The notes under the pieces are model-generated. The model did not search any database, was not told the origin of the DNA, and saw only the letters and a list, made by a program, of their open reading frames with translations. From a bacterium (GTDB lineage: Bacteria; Patescibacteriota; Microgenomatia; Daviesbacterales; UBA10151): 5,251 nucleotides of DNA. The position numbers and the translations under genes were made by a program. Positions 1-5,251 of this stretch are shown piece after piece. Each line of letters starts with the position of its first letter. The first letter of the stretch is position 1. The stretch covers positions 1 to 5,251 of the forward strand of contig DAHXOS010000085.1 in assembly GCA_027364775.1 (NCBI GenBank). The letters run 5' to 3'.

Positions 1-34
1 ACACCACCCTTAAATAGTACCTGTCTGGAGAGCT

Positions 35-63
35 TTGCCTGTTTAATCATAAAAGATTATAAA
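35..63 (+). promoter_or_regulatory. Candidate sigma70-type promoter for the methyltransferase gene
   Basis: A -35-like TTGCCT (35-40) and a -10-like TATAAA (58-63) are separated by 17 nt, the ideal spacing. The -35 matches the consensus at 4 of 6 positions and the -10 at 5 of 6. Transcription would begin near base 70, leaving a leader of about 15 nt that would clip part of the AAAGGA ribosome-binding motif at 68-73. This makes the assignment uncertain. The region is AT-rich, so chance matches are likely, and a TATAAT reads on the opposite strand over 56-61. Confidence 0.3.
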
Positions 64-84
64 AAAGAAAGGACTGATTAAAGC

Positions 85-588
85 GTGGACCCATTACTGA
101 TAGGAACATTATTTGTGCTTTTTTTGTGTTTTTTAGGCTTATCATGGTTTGCCGGCTCCGATGCCCCATATGTTGCCACTAAAATGGATCATATAAAAAA
201 AGTGCTAAAAGCTGCAGGAATAAAAAAAGGTAAACTATTTTATGAATTAGGATCGGGTGATGGCAGAGTGGTTTATCAGGCTGCTAAATTAGGAGCTAAA
301 GCGATCGGCATTGAGCAATCTTATTTAAGAGTACTTTATTCAAGATACCGGGCCAAGAAGCTTAAATTACCCGAAGCCGTTTTTTATCACGGTAATATTT
401 TTAAAAGGGAGTATTTCCCTGCTGATGTTGTTTATATATTCTTACTCCAACGGGCGGTAGATAAATTAGAGAAAAAGTTACAACAAGAGTTAAAAAAAGG
501 TGCAGTGGTAATTACCCAAAGATACCATTTCAAACACTGGAAACCTTTTAAAACTATCGGTGAATTTAACCTTTATAAAAAAAGCTAA
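85..588 (+). CDS. Membrane-anchored class I SAM-dependent methyltransferase, FAM173/ATPSCKMT-like
   Basis: This 167-residue protein is predicted to transfer a methyl group from S-adenosylmethionine, probably to a protein lysine at the membrane. Residues 4-22 are a hydrophobic helix that would act as a signal anchor. Then come PYVAT (28-32), the glycine-rich SAM-binding motif I YELGSGDGR (53-61), and acidic E77 at the end of the second strand, where the SAM ribose normally binds. ADVVYIFL is the fourth-strand motif. The QRAVDKLEKKLQQELKKGA stretch followed by VVITQRYHF closes the fold. The order PYV-T, LGSGDGR, LE-KL--EL resembles the FAM173 family, whose eukaryotic members methylate lysines of ATP synthase subunit c and the ADP/ATP carrier. 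Bacterial targets are not established, so the substrate is inference. The start is GTG, with AAAGGA at 68-73 about 11 nt upstream. The stop is TAA. A 94-nt gap separates it from the next gene. It could be another small-molecule or protein methyltransferase. The fold is secure; the substrate is not. Confidence 0.85.
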   Translation: MDPLLIGTLFVLFLCFLGLSWFAGSDAPYVATKMDHIKKVLKAAGIKKGKLFYELGSGDGRVVYQAAKLGAKAIGIEQSYLRVLYSRYRAKKLKLPEAVFYHGNIFKREYFPADVVYIFLLQRAVDKLEKKLQQELKKGAVVITQRYHFKHWKPFKTIGEFNLYKKS

Positions 589-662
589 AATTTCTTACCT
601 TTTTCTGATTTCTAATTGCTCGCTTCCTTACCTGAATTTCTTATTATTAACTCCAACAAAAG

Positions 663-676
663 AAAGGTGGTGAGGA
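663..676 (+). promoter_or_regulatory. Unusually strong Shine-Dalgarno region
   Basis: AAAGGTGGTGA (663-673) matches the extended anti-Shine-Dalgarno complement AAGGAGGTGA with one mismatch and ends 9 nt before the ATG at 683. A second core, GAGGA (672-676), overlaps it and lies 6 nt from the start. The site fixes the start codon and predicts strong translation. The three later genes in the window have no comparable site. Confidence 0.8.
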
Positions 677-682
677 AGATTT

Positions 683-934
683 ATGAATTTTATTATTTAT
701 GTCATTTTTGGACTTATTGCCGGTAGCATAGCCAATATGATTGATCCTCGTCCATCAAGAGGCGGTATCTTAGGCTCAATTGTTCTGGGAATTGCTGGTG
801 CAGTTGTTGGCGGATGGCTAGGAAGTACAATCTTTGGCGTAGGAGTATCTGGCTTTAACTTAAGCTCCTTTATTGTAGCAGTAGCCGGATCTTTAGTACT
901 TTTAGCTATTGGAAGAATGCTCACCAGAGCTTAA
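683..934 (+). CDS. GlsB/YeaQ/YmgE family small membrane protein (transglycosylase-associated protein family)
   Basis: This is an 83-residue, very hydrophobic protein of the usual size for the family. It begins MNFIIYVIFGLIAGSIANMI, the characteristic first helix ending in a small-residue-rich turn. A short polar loop with basic residues (DPRPSRGG, 21-28) follows. The second helix is glycine-rich (about 29-53, including GIAGAVVGGWLG) and the third is about 58-80 (FIVAVAGSLVLLAIGR). Three short glycine-rich helices with a loop after the first are the family pattern. Members are inner-membrane proteins, often induced by stress, whose biochemical role remains unknown. The 'transglycosylase-associated' name does not imply enzyme activity. 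The start is supported by the strong ribosome binding site just upstream. An intrinsic terminator follows the TAA stop, so this is probably the last gene of its transcript. It may be co-transcribed with the methyltransferase or have its own promoter in the 94-nt gap. The antisense frame over this gene is a shadow. Confidence 0.9.
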   Translation: MNFIIYVIFGLIAGSIANMIDPRPSRGGILGSIVLGIAGAVVGGWLGSTIFGVGVSGFNLSSFIVAVAGSLVLLAIGRMLTRA

Positions 935-944
935 ATTATCTGGT

Positions 945-983
945 AAAAGTGGGGTTCTATATGCGTTAGGCCCCACTTTTTCT
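945..983 (+). terminator. Rho-independent terminator after the GlsB-like gene
   Basis: AAAAGTGGGG (945-954) pairs perfectly with CCCCACTTTT (971-980) to make a 10-bp stem around a 16-nt loop. Up to two G-T wobbles could extend the stem inward. The descending arm runs into a T-rich tail (CTTTTTCTT). The hairpin starts 10 nt after the stop codon. It should end transcription of the upstream genes and isolate sbcD from them. On the opposite strand the trailing tract is only about four T, so termination that way would be weaker. Confidence 0.9.
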
Positions 984-1046
984 TACTCTGATTGCCATAG
1001 TTTAAATTATACTCCAAAATTACTACTTCTAGAGTTGCAACAAGCG

Positions 1047-1055
1047 TGTTAAAAT
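1047..1055 (+). promoter_or_regulatory. Extended -10 promoter element for sbcDC
   Basis: TGTTAAAAT fits the extended -10 pattern TG-N-TAtAAT with one mismatch in the hexamer. No good -35 lies 16-18 nt upstream, which extended -10 promoters tolerate. The expected transcription start is about 1061-1062, only 3-4 nt before the ATG at 1065, so the sbcD transcript would be leaderless or nearly so. This agrees with the absence of a Shine-Dalgarno sequence. Position downstream of a strong terminator supports the need for a promoter here. Confidence 0.5.
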
Positions 1056-1064
1056 CCTAAAGCA

Positions 1065-2237
1065 ATGAGGCTCCTCCATTTTGCTGATATCCATATTGGG
1101 ATGGAAAATTATGCTAAATTTGATCCTGAAACAGGACTCTCTTCGAGGTTATTAGATTTTTTAAAAACTTTTGATTTTATTGTTGATACGGCGATAAAAA
1201 ATCAAGTAGATGCTGTAGTTTTTGCCGGTGATGCCTATAAAACCCGTGACCCTAACCCAACTCAACAAAGAGGTTTTGGTGAAAGAATTAAAAGGTTAGC
1301 AAAGAACGGTATACCTACAATATTAGTAGTCGGGAACCACGATACACCTAATGCAGAAGGTAAGGCAAATACTCTTGATATTTACTCTGCTTTAGAAATT
1401 GATAATGTTTGGGTTTCAAGAACTCCCCAACTTTTAGAAATCCCTACCAAATCAGGCACTTTGCAAATAGTTACTCTCCCCTGGCTGCATAAAAATGATT
1501 ATAAAAATGTTGGTGATACATTGCATAATTTATATGAAAAAATTAAACCCACCTTACCTGCAATCTTTTTATCACACTGTGAAGTAGCTGGTGCAGAATA
1601 TGGGTCTGAAAAAGGGATGGCTATTGCTAATGATGTCACAATCCCCTTATCTTTACTGCAAGATAGAAGGTTAAGCTATGTAGCTTTAGGCCATATTCAT
1701 AAATACCAGGTGTTATCAAACAACCCATTGGTTGTCTATGCTGGCTCTCCCCACAGAATTGATTTTGGTGAGGAAAAAGAGGATAAAGGAGTTTGTTTAG
1801 TAACCATTCCCGAAAGTGGAAAAACTACCTTTGAATTTATTAAGACTAACGCCAGAAAATTTTTAACAATCTCTATCAATATCAATACCTCAACTCAGGA
1901 TCCGACTAAAGATGTTTTGGCAGAAATCGCCAAACATGATTTGACAGAAAAGGTAGTTAAGTTAATTATTAATATCCCGGCCGACTGCAATGAAGAAATT
2001 CAAATGGATAAGATCAAAAAAGCGATGCAGAACGCTCAATTTATCGCCGGAATTTCTAGAAATGTAGAACGCAAAGAACGGATAAAAATAGAAGGGGCTG
2101 AGGAAGTTGAAAGATTAACCCCGGTTGAAGCGTTAAAGGCCTACTTTAAAGCTAAACAATATACCATGGAGAAACAAAAAAAGTTAGAAGAATATGCCAG
2201 TGAACTCTTGGAGGGAGGCAAAAGTGACTATTATTAG
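1065..2237 (+). CDS. sbcD: SbcD/Mre11-type DNA exo/endonuclease subunit
   Basis: This is the nuclease subunit of the SbcC-SbcD (Rad50-Mre11) complex, which trims blocked DNA ends and opens hairpins with Mn-dependent phosphodiesterase chemistry. The calcineurin-like metallophosphoesterase motifs are all present: ADIH (D8, H10), AGD (D56), VVGNHD (N91, H92), LSHCE (H171) and LGHIH (H210, H212). Motif II reads GDAYKTRDP in place of the usual GDLFD, a variant I associate with Chloroflexi/Patescibacteria-type SbcD. The capping domain follows to about residue 330. The C-terminus (about 335-390) is a charged helical region with EALKAYFKAK, probably the segment that docks on the SbcC coiled-coil base. 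The length of 390 residues is normal. An in-frame TAA at 1050-1052 means ATG 1065 is the first possible start, and it begins directly with the first beta strand (RLLHFADIH). There is no ribosome binding site. sbcC follows after 51 nt, presumably in one operon. Confidence 0.95.
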   Translation: MRLLHFADIHIGMENYAKFDPETGLSSRLLDFLKTFDFIVDTAIKNQVDAVVFAGDAYKTRDPNPTQQRGFGERIKRLAKNGIPTILVVGNHDTPNAEGKANTLDIYSALEIDNVWVSRTPQLLEIPTKSGTLQIVTLPWLHKNDYKNVGDTLHNLYEKIKPTLPAIFLSHCEVAGAEYGSEKGMAIANDVTIPLSLLQDRRLSYVALGHIHKYQVLSNNPLVVYAGSPHRIDFGEEKEDKGVCLVTIPESGKTTFEFIKTNARKFLTISININTSTQDPTKDVLAEIAKHDLTEKVVKLIINIPADCNEEIQMDKIKKAMQNAQFIAGISRNVERKERIKIEGAEEVERLTPVEALKAYFKAKQYTMEKQKKLEEYASELLEGGKSDYY

Positions 2238-2288
2238 TCCAAAAAGATAACTATCTAGCAATAGAACAATTAACTCATTTTATAACCT

Positions 2289-4523
2289 ATGGTTCCCTTA
2301 AAATTAAAACTTTTTAACTTTACAAGCTACGGTGAAAATGCACCAGAGTTAGACTTTACCCGTTTTCAGATGGCAGCAATTTCCGGCTTAAACGGCGCAG
2401 GTAAATCTTCTTTACTTGATGCAATTACCTGGTGTATCTGGGGCACCTCCAGAGCTGGTGATAGCGCAGATGCTTTAATTAAACTTGGAACCCAGGAGAT
2501 GTCGGTTGAGTTTAGTTTTGAGCTTGATCAAAATGAATATACAGTTAAAAGGAGGAGATTAAAAAAAAGCGGTGGCTCCACAGCCTTAGAATTTTGGTCA
2601 ACAACACATAACTTAACTGAAGGCACAATTAAGGCTACTCAGCAAAAGATTATTGATACTCTCCACTTAACCTTTGAAACTTTTTCCAACTCCTCATTTT
2701 TAAGACAAGGCCATGCTGATGAATTTACCACCAAAGGCCCAACAGATAGAAAAAGAATTCTGGCAGATATTTTAGGATTGGACCATTACGATAAGTTAGA
2801 AGAAAAAGCTAAAGAAAAAGCTAAAGATACCCAAACCAAACTGCAAATGTTAGAGTATCATCTGTTAGAAATTGAAGCAGAATTATCTCAAAAAGAGCAA
2901 AGACAGGAGGTATATTCCCAGATTAAGAAAGAGGAGGAAGACGCTAAAAATAAACTGGCTCAAGTGGAAAAACTAGTTAGATCAATTGAGGAGCAAAAAA
3001 AATTAATTGAGATCTCAGTGCATAGCTTAGAGGAAGAGGCCAAAAGATACCAGGCACTGCAAGCAGAGCTTTTGAATTTAAAAACTCAGATTGATCTTAA
3101 AAAACAAGCCCAAAATGAGTTTAAAGTAATTTTAGAAAAAAAGGTTGAGATTGAAAAAAAATATGCAGAGCTAAAAGAACTTGAGGAGAAAAGAAAACTT
3201 TTAGAAGAAAAGCGTTCTGAGCTTATTAAAATTAAAGATGAGTTAGTTCAAATCCAAAAAATAATTGTTGAAAGAGAAGATAAAAGAAAGACTGCTATTA
3301 ATAAAGAAGAAATCTTAGTCAAAGAATTACAGACTAAAAATGATTCCCTACTTTCCCAAATAGAAAAACTAAAATCTGATAAATCAATCTGCCCTACCTG
3401 CAACCAACCGGTTGGTGAAGAAAAGATTAAAACCATTATTGGCCAAAACCAAAAGCAAATTGAACAAAATAATTTAGATTTAAAAAAACATCAGCAGACA
3501 ATTGAAAAATATCAGGCAATCCAGTTGCCTGAATATAAAGATGCTGCTATCAAGGAAGCTTTAATTAAGGATTTAGAATCTCAAACTAAAGACTATTATT
3601 CTCTGGTTTCCCAAATTAGCAATTTAAGTAAATACCAGGAATTATTTAATAAACTTTCCCAGGCAGAGGCTGCTGTCCATGCCCATCAGGATGCAATTTT
3701 AGATTTAGAAAAAATCTTTACTCTAAAAGAGTTGGATTTAAAAAAAGGTGTGGATCAGGAGAAAAAATTATCACTTGCCATAAGTGAACTTAAAGAAATT
3801 GAGCAGAAGTTACAATCTGAAGGAGCAGTCAAAGAAGAGTTAGCCCAAAGAGTTTTAGAGTTAACCGGTAAAATCGGTGAGGCCAAACAATTAATAGACA
3901 GAGTTACTCATGTTGAAAAACTACAGAAAGAAAAATTAGCACAAAAGTTAAAGTTGCAGGAAGGAAAAGATATCTATGAGGAACTCTCTTTAGCTTTTGG
4001 TAAAAAAGGTATTCAGGCAATGATTATAGAACAGGCAATTCCAGAGATTGAGGAAGAAACAAACAAATTATTGGAAAAATTAACCGAAGGACGGATGAAG
4101 GTAGCCTTAATTACCCAAAAAGAAACTAAAACTAAAGTTATTGGCGCAGAAGGTAAAAAAGACTTTGCCACAGTTGAGACTTTGGAGATTATCATCTCAG
4201 ATGAAATGGGAGAAAGACCTTATGAACTTTACTCAGGTGGTGAAACTTTCAGGGTTAATTTTGCAATTAGGCTGGCAATATCTAAATTACTTTCACACCG
4301 GGCCGGAGCAAAGCTACAATTTTTGGTAATTGATGAGGGGTTTGGTACTCAGGATGCACCGGGCAGAGCCAGGCTAGTTGAGGCAATTGATACTATCAAG
4401 GATGATTTTGCTAAAATTGTAATCATTACCCATATTGAAGAGTTAAAGGATGAATTTCCTACCAGAATTGAAGTTAACAAGGCAGCTGGCGGTTCAACCT
4501 TTGAAGTAGTTGGAGTTTCCTAG
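2289..4523 (+). CDS. sbcC: SbcC/Rad50-type SMC-like ATPase subunit
   Basis: This is the ATPase and tether partner of SbcD: ATP binding closes the head dimer and controls access of DNA ends to the nuclease. The motifs are complete. The N-terminal head has Walker A GLNGAGKS (33-40) and the Q-loop FLRQG (Q140). Two long charged coiled-coil arms, about 165-365 and 375-575, are rich in E, K, Q and L. Between them is a zinc hook, CPTC (C368, C371), which pairs with a second hook to dimerise the complex. The C-terminal head has the ABC signature YSGGE (648-652), Walker B FLVIDE (D682, E683), the D-loop GTQD and the switch histidine in IITH (H715). At 744 residues it is shorter than E. coli SbcC (about 1050), mainly through shorter coils. 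A TAA at 2283-2285, two codons upstream, makes ATG 2289 the earliest start. M28 would lose the first strand. There is no Shine-Dalgarno, so translation may depend on sbcD. Frames embedded in it are shadows. Confidence 0.95.
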   Translation: MVPLKLKLFNFTSYGENAPELDFTRFQMAAISGLNGAGKSSLLDAITWCIWGTSRAGDSADALIKLGTQEMSVEFSFELDQNEYTVKRRRLKKSGGSTALEFWSTTHNLTEGTIKATQQKIIDTLHLTFETFSNSSFLRQGHADEFTTKGPTDRKRILADILGLDHYDKLEEKAKEKAKDTQTKLQMLEYHLLEIEAELSQKEQRQEVYSQIKKEEEDAKNKLAQVEKLVRSIEEQKKLIEISVHSLEEEAKRYQALQAELLNLKTQIDLKKQAQNEFKVILEKKVEIEKKYAELKELEEKRKLLEEKRSELIKIKDELVQIQKIIVEREDKRKTAINKEEILVKELQTKNDSLLSQIEKLKSDKSICPTCNQPVGEEKIKTIIGQNQKQIEQNNLDLKKHQQTIEKYQAIQLPEYKDAAIKEALIKDLESQTKDYYSLVSQISNLSKYQELFNKLSQAEAAVHAHQDAILDLEKIFTLKELDLKKGVDQEKKLSLAISELKEIEQKLQSEGAVKEELAQRVLELTGKIGEAKQLIDRVTHVEKLQKEKLAQKLKLQEGKDIYEELSLAFGKKGIQAMIIEQAIPEIEEETNKLLEKLTEGRMKVALITQKETKTKVIGAEGKKDFATVETLEIIISDEMGERPYELYSGGETFRVNFAIRLAISKLLSHRAGAKLQFLVIDEGFGTQDAPGRARLVEAIDTIKDDFAKIVIITHIEELKDEFPTRIEVNKAAGGSTFEVVGVS

Positions 4524-4590
4524 GCTAGTTCAGGGTATTTAAGGTTATTAGGATCCAGAATTAGTCAATTAGCTTATATTGGAACCGGTA

Positions 4591-4596
4591 TATAAT
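4591..4596 (+). promoter_or_regulatory. Candidate -10 box (TATAAT) for the PaaX-like gene
   Basis: A perfect TATAAT stands in the 93-nt gap after sbcC, with a poor -35 candidate TTAGCT (4569-4574) 16 nt upstream. Transcription would start near 4603, giving a leader of about 14 nt with no Shine-Dalgarno. A weaker alternative is GATAAT at 4601-4606, which would leave a leader of only about 5 nt. I see no terminator hairpin between sbcC and this gene, so read-through from the sbcDC operon is also possible. Confidence 0.4.
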
Positions 4597-4616
4597 TTAA
4601 GATAATTACCTAAAAC

Positions 4617-5147
4617 ATGCTTTCTGATAACCAAGATAACTATCCTTCTTCAAAAGAGATTATCAGCCTTTTAGGAATTGGTTCATTACTCTTAGGATCA
4701 ATATTAGTCCCAGGTTTGGGAGCCACTGCTGCATATATTGTTAGAAAAAAGAGGAAAATGGACTACTACCAATCCCAGAAGGCCTGGAAAAAGTTTAACC
4801 TTAAATATCTCAAAAGAAATTTAAAACGGCTACAGGAACAAAAGATAATAGAAATTATTTCAGAAAATGATCAAGAAATTATTAAGCTTTCCCAAAAAGG
4901 ATATACAAAATATTTAAAGTTTAAACTTCAAGAACTTTCTTTAAAGGGTAAACGTTGGGATGGAAAATGGAGAATTGTAATTTATGATATTAATAAGATC
5001 AGAACTCCAGCCCAAAAATACTTTAGAGGGATTTTAAAATATATCCATTTCTTGCAACTTCAAAAATCAGTTTACTTAACACCATTTAAATGTGAAGCTG
5101 AGATTGAATACTTAAAACATTATCTAGACATTGATAAAGAAGTCTAG
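4617..5147 (+). CDS. Membrane-anchored PaaX-like protein with Cas2-fold domain, C-terminus apparently cut off
   Basis: This 176-residue protein resembles the PaaX-like proteins widespread in Patescibacteria. Residues 15-42 are a glycine-rich hydrophobic helix followed by the basic cluster RKKRK (43-47). Residues about 50-105 look like a winged-helix: a basic helix, then an IIEII-NDQEIIKLSQKGY wing, a pattern typical of DNA-binding transcription factors. RWDGKWRIVIYDI (113-125) opens the ferredoxin-like Cas2-fold domain, and LQKSVYLTPFKCEAEIEYL (148-166) is its second conserved block. Family members usually run some 25-40 residues further, so the last strands are missing here. The final residue V176 and the TAG stop lie in the right arm of a perfect inverted repeat, so this end is probably not the native one. 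PaaX itself represses phenylacetate catabolism. The function of the membrane-anchored form is unknown. Despite the Cas2-like fold there is no CRISPR context. The start is ATG 4617, just after an in-frame TAA (4611-4613), with no ribosome binding site. Confidence 0.8.
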   Translation: MLSDNQDNYPSSKEIISLLGIGSLLLGSILVPGLGATAAYIVRKKRKMDYYQSQKAWKKFNLKYLKRNLKRLQEQKIIEIISENDQEIIKLSQKGYTKYLKFKLQELSLKGKRWDGKWRIVIYDINKIRTPAQKYFRGILKYIHFLQLQKSVYLTPFKCEAEIEYLKHYLDIDKEV

Positions 5148-5251
5148 ATAATGTTTTAAGTATTCAATCTCAGCTTCACATTTAAATGGTGTTAAGTAAA
5201 CTGATTTTTGAAGTTGCAAGAAATGGATATATTTTAAAATCCCTCTAAAGT
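5020..5251. repeat. Perfect 110-bp inverted repeat with a 12-nt centre at the window edge
   Basis: The left arm (5020-5129) and right arm (5142-5251) are exact reverse complements over all 110 positions, with the 12-nt centre ATTGATAAAGAA (5130-5141). Pairing reaches the last base of the window, so the arms may continue further. The left arm is the 3' part of the PaaX-like gene, beginning around its residue 135, and the right arm is the same coding sequence reversed. The arm tips carry TCTAGAC and GTCTAGA, around the palindromic hexamer TCTAGA. It is far too long and perfect for a terminator, and it has no transposase or inverted-repeat signature of an insertion sequence. A fold-back chimera or assembly artefact is the likeliest cause. 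A true inverted duplication or hairpin DNA end remains possible. Confidence 0.97.

Noticed and set aside
1..81. Plus-strand frame 1 open from the edge to TAA at 79-81, a possible C-terminus of an upstream gene ending 3 nt before the GTG start
   Set aside because: Only 26 codons with no recognisable character. A run this long is expected by chance fairly often, and a competing minus-strand start overlaps it.
574..612. A-rich then T-rich stretch around the end of the methyltransferase gene as a terminator
   Set aside because: Only about six A-T pairs could form with no GC core, so no stable hairpin is supported.
2281..2286. TATAAC just before sbcC as a -10 box
   Set aside because: It ends 2 nt before the ATG, so transcription would start inside the gene, after the start codon.
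2802..2825. Tandem 12-bp repeat GAAAAAGCTAAA, two perfect copies, inside sbcC
   Set aside because: It encodes EKAKEKAK at the start of the coiled coil, where such low-complexity charged repeats are ordinary.
4617..5147. Reading the Cas2-fold protein as a CRISPR-associated Cas2 endonuclease
   Set aside because: The protein has a membrane helix and winged-helix-like N-terminus, the WDGKWR motif is of the PaaX C-terminal type, and there is no CRISPR repeat array or cas1 in the window.
85..5147. Possible altered genetic code, since no gene here ends in TGA
   Set aside because: Five genes (two TAA, three TAG, one of them created by the fold-back) are too few, and all frames read full length under the standard code with no in-frame TGA to reinterpret.
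5130..5160. Treating the fold-back as an intrinsic terminator of the PaaX-like gene
   Set aside because: The arms are 110 bp, contain coding sequence, lack a GC-rich stem followed by a T-tract, and are perfect to the window end.

Overview
This AT-rich window carries five genes, all on the + strand. Its flavour is bacterial and most like the Candidate Phyla Radiation (Patescibacteria, perhaps a Microgenomates-type lineage) or a relative such as Chloroflexi. This rests on recognised protein character, not a database search. The supporting signs are a PaaX/Cas2-fold protein with a membrane anchor and the WDGKWR motif (common in Patescibacteria), a compact SbcD/Mre11 with the GDAYKTRDP variant of motif II, a short SbcC/Rad50, and poor Shine-Dalgarno use on several genes. 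No tRNA, rRNA, CRISPR array, insertion sequence or attachment site was seen.

Layout: 1-84 is a short AT-rich leader with overlapping promoter-like elements on both strands. 85-588 encodes a small membrane-anchored class I SAM-dependent methyltransferase resembling the FAM173/ATPSCKMT protein-lysine methyltransferases. 683-934 encodes a GlsB/YeaQ/YmgE-type membrane protein preceded by a very strong ribosome binding site and followed by a clear intrinsic terminator (945-983). 1065-2237 and 2289-4523 are sbcD and sbcC, the two subunits of the Mre11-Rad50-type nuclease/ATPase that processes DNA ends, hairpins and palindromes. 4617-5147 encodes a membrane-anchored PaaX-like (Cas2-fold) protein that appears to lack its C-terminus.

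The terminator splits the window into transcription units. The methyltransferase and glsB-like genes lie before it. sbcD and sbcC form a two-gene operon behind their own extended -10 element. The PaaX-like gene has a separate TATAAT box. The first two genes need not be functionally linked to sbcCD.

The most striking structure is at the right edge. Bases 5020-5129 and 5142-5251 form a perfect 110-bp inverted repeat around a 12-nt centre, running to the last base of the window. It starts inside the PaaX-like gene, and the last codon and stop of that gene are supplied by the returning arm. SbcCD is the enzyme known to destroy such long palindromes, so a fold-back artefact (assembly or amplification) at a contig end is the simplest explanation. 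A real inverted duplication or a hairpin-closed DNA end is the exciting alternative.
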